Origin: Dendrobium chrysotoxum
Lineage: Eukaryota > Streptophyta > Magnoliopsida > Asparagales > Orchidaceae
Direction: 5' to 3'
NCBI GenBank assembly: GCA_019925795.1
Contig: CM034303.1
Coordinates: forward strand, 5,952,001 to 6,016,000
DNA length: 64,000 bases
The notes beneath the pieces were generated by a model. The model did not search any database, had not been told where the DNA came from, and was given only the letters and a program-made list of their open reading frames with translations. How positions within the stretch are numbered: position 1 is the first letter of the stretch; each line of letters opens with the position of its first letter. Shown here piece by piece: positions 23,301 to 35,300 of this stretch. The position numbers and the translations under genes were made by a program.

Positions 23301-26300
23301 GTGACAGAAAGTTCGAGAATATTGTGAAAGTCTTGGGTAGTGAGTTCCACGGGACGTTGATTGACATACGAGCGAAGAGTGGAATAGTCGTGGAAATGCG
23401 CAAATTGACAAAGATAACTTGAAGGAGTTCAAGATTAAACGGAAATGCTAGTGTAAGGATAAAGGTGAGGGAGGTGTGTGCCAACAGATCAAGAATGGGA
23501 TAGGTGAGGGTGCGGGGATTTACTATTTTAGAATGCGTGATCCCCACGTCACGATAGCACTCGAAAGCAGCCTGATCGGCTGTATTTGGGAAGCAAGGAT
23601 CAACATGCCCACGGGAGGAACTGGCACCCTTTTGCCGCGAATGTTTGCCACCAGCCATTAGAAAGCAATAGTGAAAGAAGGTAGAGAGAGATGTGTGAAA
23701 GAAAAGATGAAGAAATGGCTGTTTAAATAGAATTTGGCCTGATCGTCCCGTACGATCGCGACATCGTCCAGGACGATATGGACATTTATGACGGCCAGGA
23801 TGATTAGTCAAAAGAGTGGTCCGATCGTTCAGGACGATCAGAGATCGTCCAGGACGATTAGACATAGACGATCATCCCGAGGAGTCAGGCCGGACGACCG
23901 TTGACGAAAAGGTATCGTCCAGGACGATTAGGTGGATCGTCCCAGACGATGTGCAATAAGTGTGACGGACGGGCCGAATTCTAATCGTCCAGTGGCTGAC
24001 ACGTGTATCATCCAGGACGATGGACAATAATTGGTACAATTTCAGCCGTTTGATCAGATCAGGAAGATATGAAGCATATCATCCAGGACAATTTATGGAT
24101 CGTCCAGGACGATCACCAATAATTGGAGTTTCTCAGTAGTAGGAGCAGAGTGGAGACGATTATGAATGGATCGTCCAGGATGATTTATGGATCGTCCAGG
24201 ACGATTTATGGATCGTCTAGGATGATTTATGGATCGTCCAGGACGAAGAAGATCGTCCAGGATGATCGATGAATCATCCAAGATGATGTGAAGAAAATAG
24301 GAAAAAGATGGAAGATGGAAATGAACGATCAGGATCCTAAAAACACAACCATGAAACAGAAAAGATAAAATCAAGGAAATAAAACGTGAAATGAGAACAC
24401 AAAAGCAACGATTTTTTTTTTGATCAAGCTGCTCTAGTAAATCAGAAATTTTCCATGATTTTAGATCCAAAAACTAATAACAAGACGATTGACAGCGCTG
24501 AAATCCAGAAAAAGTTAGAAAAATCGACTTTCGTAACTCCCACCTCGGGCAACTTATCGATGCAAATCTCTTTCAAAACAAAAAATCCAATTCAGAAGAA
24601 AAGAATTTAGATTCGAAAAGAGATCCTTTCAAGCCTCGTTCCAAAAAAATATCTGATATAATAGTGTTACAAAGTAAAAAATCAAAAATCAGGATTTTCA
24701 AACACAAGCTTTTGAAAGTATTAAGTAACGCATGGATTTTTCTAAGACCTTTAACGATCTGAAGGAAAGAAAGCTTGGTTGGGCTCATTTTGTGCCTCTT
24801 TTTCAATTTATTTGGCGCTTTACGCATCTTTTCATTTTTGATACACTTTGTGTATCTTTTAGTTAGCAACATTTCACATCTTTTCAACTTTGGGCTCATT
24901 TTGTGCCTCTTTTTCAATTGATTTGGCGCACTGCGCATCTTTTGTAAGCTTTCTTCTTTTTATAATCGTTAAAGAGTCTCAGCTGTGAAATTATCTTCAA
25001 GGCATAGGAGACTCTCTCCATAATAAGGAAGAGTAATTCATAAAACAAAAACTATACGTCATATGATAAGTGCAATCACTTGGTTTAGAAAATCAAAATA
25101 ATGACTCAAGACTTTGAAAACACTATTGATATGAGGTAGATTACTGTAGGAAGATAAAATAAATCTCTATTTCAAAAACTTAAATTTTAAATTTGAAGAT
25201 GATATTTATCCAAAAGAAATAATACACCAGCAAAGGAGTTAGAGGAAGAGAAATAATCATCAATGTTTCTTCCCTTTAATAGTCCAGTGGAATCAATCAC
25301 TGCTTATCAGCTTCCAAATAAAAATAAGGTAAAACTCCCAGTCAGAAATTCAGATTATCAGAAGTAGTGAGCAGTGATCAGATTTTGAAAAGCATAAAAC
25401 AGTAAGTGCAAGAGATGAACCAGTGAATAAAAATAGGTAAAAAATCACATCAAAGTAAATGCTCAAATCAAACTAACAACAAGGCTAAAACAGAAATCAG
25501 CAGAAGAAATAAAACCAATTGAAAGCAAATAATCAAATCAAAAACTAACTAACAGAAAACAGAATAACAATCAGAATAATCAGAAATCAGCAGTCATCAA
25601 AATCAAGCATTTATATCAATCACTCCTAATATGGTTCTCAAAATGCTGAATGAGTCAAAGGCTAGTGGTTTAGTGAATACGTCAGCCAGCTGATTTTCAG
25701 TTGCTACATGATGTAGCTTAATGTCCCCTTTTGTAACATGGTCCCTAATGAAGTGATGCCTTATATCAATTTGTTTGGTCCTAGAATATTGGATTGGATT
25801 CTTAGAGATGCAGATGGCACTAGTATTATCACACATAACAAAAATTGTGCCAACAGGTAAACCTAAATCCAAAACTTGTTGCTTTAACCAAAGAATTTGG
25901 GCCACACAACTTCCTAAGGTAATGTACTCAGCTTCAGCAGTGGAAAGTACAACTGAGTTCTGTTTTCTACTGGACCAGGAGACTAGAGACTATCTTATGA
26001 ATTGATAAGTTCCAGAAGTGCTCTTTCTATCCACCATACACCCTGCAAAGTTAGAATCAGAATATCCAATGATCTCAAAAGAGGTGCTGTGCCTAGGTAC
26101 CAGATTCTTAGGTTTGGGGTCCCTAAAAGATATCTAAGAATTCTCTTAACAGCAGTCAGGTGGGACTCTTTAGGATCAGCCTGAAACCTAGTACAAAGAC
26201 AGACACTAAACATGATATCAGGTCAGCTAGCAGTCAAGTACAGTAGTGATCCAATTATTCCTCTATATTTCTTCTGATCAACTGATTTTCTACTTGAATC

Positions 26301-29300
26301 CTTATCTAACTGAACAGAGGAGCTCATGGGAGTATTGATTGGCTTGGCTTTGTCCATTTCATATTTCTTCAAAATATCCTTAGTGTATTTAGATTGATTG
26401 AGAAAGGTTCCATCATCCAATTTCCTTATGCTAAACCCCAAAAAGTTGGACAATTCTCCCATCATACTCATCTCAAACTCATTACTCGTTATCTTAGAAA
26501 ACTCATCACATAAATACTTACCAGAAGATCCAAAAATTATATCATCAACATAGATCTGGACAATGAGTAAGTCATCCCCTATTCTCCTCAGAAAAAGGGT
26601 GGTGTCTACGCTCCCCTTAACAAACTCTTTTTCTAACAGGAATGTGCTAAGCCTCTCATACCAAGCTCTGGGTGCCTATTTCAATCCATACAATGCCTTT
26701 TTTAATTTATAAACATGATTTGGATATTGGAAACTCTAAAAACCTGGGGGTTGTTCTACAAAAACATCCTTTTTTATAACCCCATTTAAACAGGCACTCT
26801 TGACATTCATTTGAAACAGCTTAAATCCCTTATAACAGGCAAAGGCTAGTAGCACTCTAATGGCTTCCAATCTAGCTACAGGGGCAAAGGTCTCCTCAAA
26901 ATTAATCCCTTCAATCTGATTATACCCCTTAGCCACCAATCTTACCTTATTTCTCACCACAACACCAGAATCATTCATCTTATTCTTAAAGACCCACTTG
27001 GTTCCCACAATACTTTGATTTCTAGGTCTTTCTACTAACTCCCAAACATCATTCCTTACAAATTGATTCAATTCTTCATGCATAGCTAAGATCCAAAACT
27101 CATCCGAAAGGGCTTGATTGATGTTGGTGGGTTCAGTCATTGAGATAAAGGCAGAGTGGTTTACTTCCTTCCTAAGTCTATGCCTAGTCCTAACACCTTC
27201 AGAAGGGTCTCCTAAGATCAGTTCTTTAGAATGACTCAAAGAATATCTCTAATCTCTAGGCAATGTGGTTTAAGGTTCTACCCTCTCCTCCAGATTTGCA
27301 TTTCCAATCCCTTGGATAATTTCCTTTATCTCTTCTTCTTCCTTAATTCTATTCACCTTAGGATCAGATTCATCAAACACCATATGAGTTGTCTCTTCCA
27401 CCACCAAAGTCCTTTTATTGAACATCCTAAAGGATTTCCCCACACTAGAATAGCCTAAGAACACTCCTTCATCAGATTTGGGGTCAAACCTTTCTAAGGG
27501 TGATTTTCCGTTGTTCAGAATAAAAACCTTACAGCCAAAGATATGGAGGTGGGACAGGTTTGGAGTTCTACCCTTAATGATCTCATAAGGTATCTTGTTC
27601 AGTTTTGATCTCACATTCACCCTATTCAGCACATAACAGGCAGTGTTCACTGCTTCAGCCCAGAAGTATTTTGGAAGTGAATACTCGGCAAGCATGGCTC
27701 TAGCGGCTTCCACTAAGGTCCTGTTCTTCCTTTCAGCTACCCCATTCTGTTGAGGGGTCCTAGCAGCTGAAGAATTGTGACTAATCCCTTGCTCCTCACA
27801 AAGACTTCCAAATTTTACATTTTCAAACTCTCCATCATGATCACTATGAATAGTCAAGATCTCACAACCTAACTTCCTCTGAATTCAAGTGGAGAAGGAC
27901 TTAAACTCATCAAATGACTCAGATTTGTGTGACAGAAATTTAATCCAAGTGAACCTCGAGTAGTCATCTATAATCACAAATCCATAGACTTTTCCCCTTA
28001 AGCTGGCAGTGCTAATGGGTCCAAAGAGGTCCATATGAAGAACTTCTAAAGGTCTAGAGGTGCTAATGTCCTTAACAGAGTGAAAAGAGGACTGGACTTG
28101 CTTTCCTAACAGATAGGCATCACACAGGTGATCCTTAGTGAACTTAAGCTTAGGAACACCTCTAACTAAGCCCTTTTGGGTGACTCTCCTAAGGGTTTTC
28201 ATACTGGCATGAAACAATCTCCTATGCCACAACCAAAACTCATCAGCAGCTATTTTTAAGCAAATTGAATTCTCAGATTTAATGCAACTTACATCCAACT
28301 TGTAGACGTTGTTGATCCTTTGCCCCTGCAAAACAACTTTATCATTTAAGCTTAAAATGCAGCCAGTGGGCAGGAATTTGATGTTGTATCCTTTGTCACA
28401 AAGTTGACTGATGCTCAGTAAGTTATATTTCAGTCCATCTACAAGCAAAATATTGTCAATCATAAAATTCTTTGAATCACCAATTATACCTGAGCCTACC
28501 ACCCTCCTGGTGGTGTTATCTCCAAGTGTAACCTTGCCTCCAGCCCTGGCCTCCAGCGAAATGAACTGATTTGCATCTCCAGTCATGTGTCTAGAACATC
28601 CGCTATCCATGTACCACATGCTCTCACGAGGTCTTGTGTGAGAGCACCCCTACAAAAATATCAAACGTTAGTCTTAAGGAACCCAAACAGGTTTGGGTTC
28701 TTTCTTATGAAAAGAAGAATGCAATGCATGCGTTCTGTGCTGTGAAACAGGCAGTTTGGGCCTCCACACCCAATGTGTACTGCGGTGAACCGTGCAGGTG
28801 TGAGAAATGTGTCCTAACATGCCACATGAATAACATCTAACACCAGGAAAAGGGTTAACTAATCTACGTGAGTGATAGTGCCTCTTCCTAGGTTTATACA
28901 AAACATGCTTTGATGATTTTAAATCTGAATCTACAAAAGGTGGAGGTGCATAAAACTGTGCAAAAGTAGGAGGTGTTTGGTTTTTCTCAAAAGCACTGAT
29001 TTTCACTTTCAAAAATTCATTCTCTTTATTTAAACTTGTAATTTTAAATTTTAAAGCTCCACTGCTACTTTCTACTTCACATGCCATGGTATCTAATTCT
29101 TTAAAAGCTCTCTCCAAATCAACATGAGTGGTTTTTAGTGAATCATGCACAGTAACTAAATCAGAATATTTTTTATTCAATTCATCAAACTTATTAAGTA
29201 AAGACATGTGATTGCTATCAACAGTGGAATGATCCTTAATAAATACATCATGCTCTTTTGCAAAGTTAAATAATCCAGTTTCAAGTTAGCATGGGTTTTC

Positions 29301-32300
29301 TTAAGCTTTCTATACGATGCATGATTTTTTTCAAATACTTCAAGTAATTGATCATAAGTAAGCTCACATACCTCTTCCTGGTCCGACTGACCAGGGTGAT
29401 CATCGGCCATCAGACATAAATTTGTTTCCTCCTATTCAGCTTCAGTCTCAGAGGAGTCGGATGTAGAGTCTGCCCAGAAAGCCTTTTAAATTCGCTTCTT
29501 GTCATTTCTAAATTTGTGTTTCTCCTCACCCTTCTCCTTGCTTGGATGAGCTTTAAGTGTACGACAATCAGCCTTAATGTGTCCAGGCTTCCTGCATTCA
29601 AAAAAGATAGTATCAGATGAACCTTTAAAATTCTTGCTAGACTTACCCTTGTTCCACTTCTGAAAGTTCTTGTATTTCTTCCTTAGAAAGCTTTTGAATT
29701 GCCTTGTGATCAAGGCCATGTCATCGCTATCAGACCTGGAAGAGCAAGAATCGCTATTGTTGGCCTTCAATGCCACTGTTTTCTCCTTCTTCTTCTCACC
29801 TGCATCAAGCTGTCTTTGGTTCACCCCTTGCTCATAAGCAATGAGTGATCCAAGTAAGCTATCAATAGAGTAAGTATTTAAATCTTTAGCCTCAGTGATT
29901 GCAGTTATCTTAGCATCATATGAAGAAGGCAGACATCTAAGAATTTTGTTCACTCTTTCGTAGTTTGTAAGTTCTCTACCTAAGGCATGCAAAGAAGTAA
30001 CGATTTGAGTGAATCTTGTATACATTTCAGAAATGGTTTCAGTAGGTTTCATGCGAAACAGTTTATAGTCATGCAGCAAAATATTTAATCTAGACTGTTT
30101 GACTTCAGTTGTACCTTTATACGTGATGCACAATCTATCCTAGATTTCTTTACCAGTTGTACATATAGAGACACGCATGTAATCCTCAGATTTTAAAGCA
30201 CAGAAAAAATAATTCAAATATTTGGCATTTAATTGTGCTAAATCACGATCATCAAAAGTCCAATCAGCAAAGGGCAGTTCAGTTTTCACATTGTTAATCA
30301 ATCTAAAAGGTGGTTCGTATCCATCCTTAACTAACATCCACATGTAATAATCAATCGATTGAAGAAAAGTGGATATGCGAGTTTTCCAAAAATTAAAAAG
30401 AATATTATCAAACAATGGACGTGTGATTGAATAACCTTCAGCAGTATTACGATTACCAAAGTTAGTCATGGATCAAATTCAAAGTTTTTAAACTTAAATC
30501 TTGAATCCCGCACTGATACCACTTGAGAGTTTGATAGGGATGTTAAGCCCTGATGAACTAGTCCCGAGGCTAACCAAGAGGGGGGGTGAATTGGTTATTT
30601 AAAAATTTGAGAGTAACAATGAAAATCTTTTCGATGATTTACAGCGGAAACGAACAAAACAATCAAACGAAAAGATCGAACACAATTTCACCCAAGCCAT
30701 TAATCACAGAAAAATAAAAGTGCAGAAAGTAATTAGAATGAACACATCGGATGTTATAGTGGTTCGGTCAACATGACCTACGTCCACTCCCCGGAGCCTC
30801 CCCTCCGGGTATTGCACTAACTCAAAGTATCTCTCCTTTTGCTCCCACAGCAAGGCGGAGAAGCCTGTACAAGAACCTCCTTTCCACCACACGGTGAGGC
30901 AGAGAACCCGACGTCCTTTTGCTTCCTCCTGAAGCAGGCAGAGAACCTAGGATCTTCTTGCCGACGATCCTCTCCCAAAGAACACCGACACGACGAAAGA
31001 CGACGAGCGGAGAAGAAGACTCTAATCCTTTCTTGGAGCAACCTTCGTGAACCCCTCACAAACTCCCCCTCACAAGATCCTCTCTCTCTCTCCCAAACTC
31101 TCTCTCTCTCTAGGGTTTCTCTGGAAAGGAAAGTGGCAAAAGATTTTTCTTATTTAAAGAAAAATATCTTTTATAAGAGGGCTTAAAATTTGCCCTAAAT
31201 CTCAACTGGTCGGCCAAGATCGTCCAAGACGATCGATAGATCGTCCTGTACAATCAGTTCAAAATTAGCTGCATCAGCCCGGATGATCGGGCTCTTCTGG
31301 ACGATCAGTAGAAAAAATTATTCATATCGTCTCGTACGATCCTGCGATCGTCCTGGACGATTAGTGTAAATCGAGGAATATCGTCCAGAAGACAGCTCGG
31401 GTCATCCAGAGAAAGCTGTGTTGGACGACCAAAAAATGACTTGATCGTCCAGGACGATAAGGATATCATCCTGTACGATTAGTTCAAAAAGTGCCCAAAT
31501 CATCCTGTATACAGTTCGGGTCGTACAGCTGAAATGCACTAGACGATCATGATCGTCCGGGACGATCCTGTGATCGTCTAGGATGATATGATCATATCAA
31601 TCAAATATAAATTGCTTTCCTTAATTACCAGATTAATTTAGACATGATTGTACTGGATCGTCCGGGACGATCAGACCAAATATCTAAAAATAAAAACTTG
31701 CCTAACTTTATCTGCGGCTGAGAATTTTTGATTTGAGCATATCGTCCCGTACGATCCAAAGATCATCCAGGATGATCTGCTTAATCAGACCCTCTTAACT
31801 TGGTCGCCCTAATTAGGGTTTCTGTTTTTACTTGATCGTCTAGAACGATGTGACTATCGTCCAGGACGATCTGAACAAAAATTTGAATAGAAACTCTAAT
31901 TCACTCAAGCTCTCCCCCTGAGTGTGTGTGTGTAAGGTTACTTAGCTAGGGGATCAGTTACATTATAATTGACTCAAGAAAAGAAAAATAGTATACTTAG
32001 ACACACTTGGACCCGATCTTGAGTTGGCTTGAGTTGCTCGTGATCTTTTGTGCCTGAAACGGGTTAGCCAAGCAAAACACAATAGAGACATGTTTGTCAT
32101 CATCAAAACCAGATTTGTAACAGAAATCATTTTGTACTTGATAGAATAATCAGCATAAGAGTTAACACTAGACATTCTTTCAACCTCAGGACACTCTCTT
32201 CACACTCTAGTGTCCAATCAAATGGCACGTCCTTCTAAGTTAATCTTATCAAAAGGATAGTATTAGGTGAGAAATCTTTAACAAACTTTCTATAATATTC

Positions 32301-35300
32301 TACCGAACCAAACAACTATAAACCTCAATCACTGACGACAACCTTGGCCAATCCACTATAGCATTCACTTGCTAAGGATCTATAGTAATTCCTTCTTCGC
32401 TCACCATACGTCCTAGAAATACTATGAAAGTAAACCAAAACTTACACTTCAAAAATTTAGCATATAATCTTTGCTGCGTCAATGTCTGTAATGTCAATCT
32501 TAAATGAATTACATACTCCTCAAACTTTGAATACAACAAAGTATCATCAATGAACATAATAATGAACTGATCCAGATACGCATTGAACACTCTATGCATC
32601 AAGTTCATAAATTAATATAGTCCATTTATTATGTCGAATTGCTTCATAAGAAACTCATACTGATTATATCTGGAACTGAATGTCGTCATGGTCGCATCTT
32701 TGTCATTCACCCTTAACTGATAATAACTTGATCTCAGGTCAATCTTAAATAATACATATGTAACTTCCAACTCATCAAACAAATTATCTATCCTAAGTAG
32801 TGAATATTTATTCTTCACAATCACCTTATTCAGCTCTCTATAATTGATATACATTCTTAGAGACTGGTCCCTCTTCTTCACAAATAATGTAGGAGCTCCC
32901 CATGACGATCCACTTGGCCTGATGAATCCTTTCTCTAATAACTCTTGCAACTCCTTAGCTAGGTATCATTCTATAAGGAGTTTTTGCTATTAGAGTTTTA
33001 TGTGGCACCACATCATATAGAACTCATCTTGTACTCTGGAGGTATCCTAGATAACTCTTTAGAAAAAATATCAAGGAAATCCTTTACCATAAGAATATTG
33101 TCAATATCTTCAACTAGCTTACTCCAGTCTCTCAAATAAGCTAAGAATACAGAGTTCTCATTTCATTAATCTTTACCCACTTATAGTACAGAAATCAAAG
33201 AAGCCAAAATACTTCAAATGTCTAAAATATAAAATATGTCCCCATTCACGCACAAACTCACTCTTCTTGATATAATCAATTTGAGCCTGATGTTTACTCA
33301 ACCAATCCATTCCAACTATGATATTAAATTCTTTCAGGGGTAATAAAATCAAAGTCACTACTAACCTCCTATTAGAAATCTCAAGATCACATAAAAAAAC
33401 TTGATTTACAAACACCAAATCCCCATCAGTAATATAATAAATAACTTTTGACATAATGGAATAAGAGACACACTTAGATCAACCGGAACATGCTCAGATA
33501 TAAAGAAATGACTAGTGTCAGAAAAAAAAAATGTTATAAGGCCTCTCCGAAACATAAACCATATATATTACCACATTGCAGCTTTTTTTTGCCTCCTATT
33601 GGGTCAAACTATAAACTTTAGGCTAAAATGAAGTGGTACTACCAATGGTGTAACTCTCTCTACACTCCAGATGATCTTCCAATGAGTCTGCTCCCACTGT
33701 ATGCTGTTGACTCCTCATTGGCAGCTCTAGGTAGAGTTACTCCTGGAGGCTGCCTCTGAATGTCTCTAACAATAGGTCTACCCTTTGGTAGATTCTGGGG
33801 ACACTAAGAGAACTTTTGACCTAACTCATCATAATGAATAAACTAACCTATATACTCGAAGCATCTACCATAATAACCACATAAGAGGATATTGCTAACA
33901 GATACAGATCCACCTAAACTTATAAAAACTATAGGACTCTCCTTCATAGACGCTCCACGACCACCAAACTTGAGCCACTTTCCACTGCATATACTCTTGG
34001 AGGGCTCCCCTCCAAATTTTTTCTTGCTCACATCCCACCTCTTTTGCATAGTCATCAAGTCATTCTCTACCAATCTAGCTCACTCCACCAAATTTGAAAA
34101 GTCTCAAATATAAAATGACACTAGTAGATGCCTTAAACTATATCTTAGTCCTCTAAAAAATGATTATATTTTTCCTCTAACATATTAACTAACTAAGGGC
34201 TATACTGAGCTAGAACTATAAACTTTGCTTCATACTGCATCACATATTTACTCCCCTTGACTAGCCTCAAAAACTACTCCTGCATCTGCTGCGTCACAAA
34301 AGGCATAACAAACTAGTCTCTACAAACTCCTCCTAAGATATCTCAACATTCACCCTACCCTAAAGATTCTCCTTCTACTGGCCTACCCACTAGTGCTCAG
34401 CCTCTCCATCCAAAAGAAATATTGTTAAGGGTACCTTCCTTCCTTTAGGGTACTATATCCTATCAAGTGATTTGTCCAAGCTTAACAGTTAATCCTCTAC
34501 AACTTGAGGATCTACAACTCTTTGAAAATGAAAAGTTTTCAATCTAAAAAATAATAATAAATGGTGGTTTATCTCCTCCCCCTTCATTCACACCCAACAT
34601 CCCACTTTAGGCTTCTCCCATCAACTACACCACCAGCTTATTAGTAACCTACATAATTGAATCTGGTGATACTACTTCTACTATGCTATACACCGCAGCT
34701 CTAGAACTCTATCCATCATTTGCCTTAGGATTTTGATAGTCCATTTATAGCATCACTTTAAACTTTTCAAAATAAAAAGGAATTCAATAATAGGCTCATT
34801 TACTTTTAATTAAACATGCAGGATTCAATATTCATAACTCAATCTCTTGATTTACCTAATAAATCATTTTCTAAGGCACTAGTACTAATTAAATTCTTCT
34901 CAACTGCTACTCTAATGCCACTCTATAATGTCCCAAGTCCTAAAAGAGGAATTTTAACCTACTTTCTTTAAACTTCTAAATTTATTAGCATACACTAAAG
35001 CCAATTAATCTTCCAAAAAAAACATACTATAAACATTCAAAGTGTAGAAACCATAATTTTTTCCTAAAATAATTAAATTATAATAGTTCATATTATAATA
35101 TTTCTAATAAAAATAAATATATTTTGAACTACAAAATTATAAGTACCTTTTAAACCTAATCTTCTTATTATCTACCAGCCTCAGTCTACTACACAGAACT
35201 CTTATGCTTACCTAAAATGTTATAAATAATGGGGTGAGTAAAAGACTTAGTACGTCAACTAGGGCTGTCAAAATCGGGTCACGGGTCGGGTTCGGGTCCA

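Larger units (their letters stand above)
14279..32122 (-). mobile_element. SIRE/Maximus-like Copia retrotransposon, with a CACTA nested in its 3' LTR
   Basis: The 5-bp duplication GAAAT (14274-14278 and 32123-32127) bounds the element, whose ends are TG...CA. The LTRs are 30524-32122 (1.6 kb) and 14279-22269 (about 1.6 kb after removing the nested CACTA). On the minus strand the order is 5' LTR, PBS complementary to initiator tRNA-Met (TGGTATCAGTG, 30522-30512), gag, pol, a long spacer, an extra ORF, a polypurine tract (AAAAAGGGGGATCGAGAT, 22288-22271) and the 3' LTR. The LTRs look very similar, so the insertion is younger than the Gypsy host. Without the CACTA it is about 11.5 kb, within the range for SIRE-type elements with an extra post-pol ORF. 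Confidence 0.93.

Noticed and set aside
23720..24300. CRISPR-like array of regular short repeats
   Set aside because: The repeat is a 15-bp palindrome with irregular spacers, in a plant retrotransposon also carrying it in its LTRs. No cas genes exist here.
24093..24470. 125-codon frame with PGRS repeats
   Set aside because: The repeat peptide is just the translation of the ATCGTCCAGGACGAT palindrome array.
30817..31186. Possible small protein gene with 80-115 codons near 31 kb (and 14582-14866)
   Set aside because: It is inside the Copia LTR, occurs in both LTR copies, and is open on both strands with differing sequence. It is LTR sequence and not a gene.
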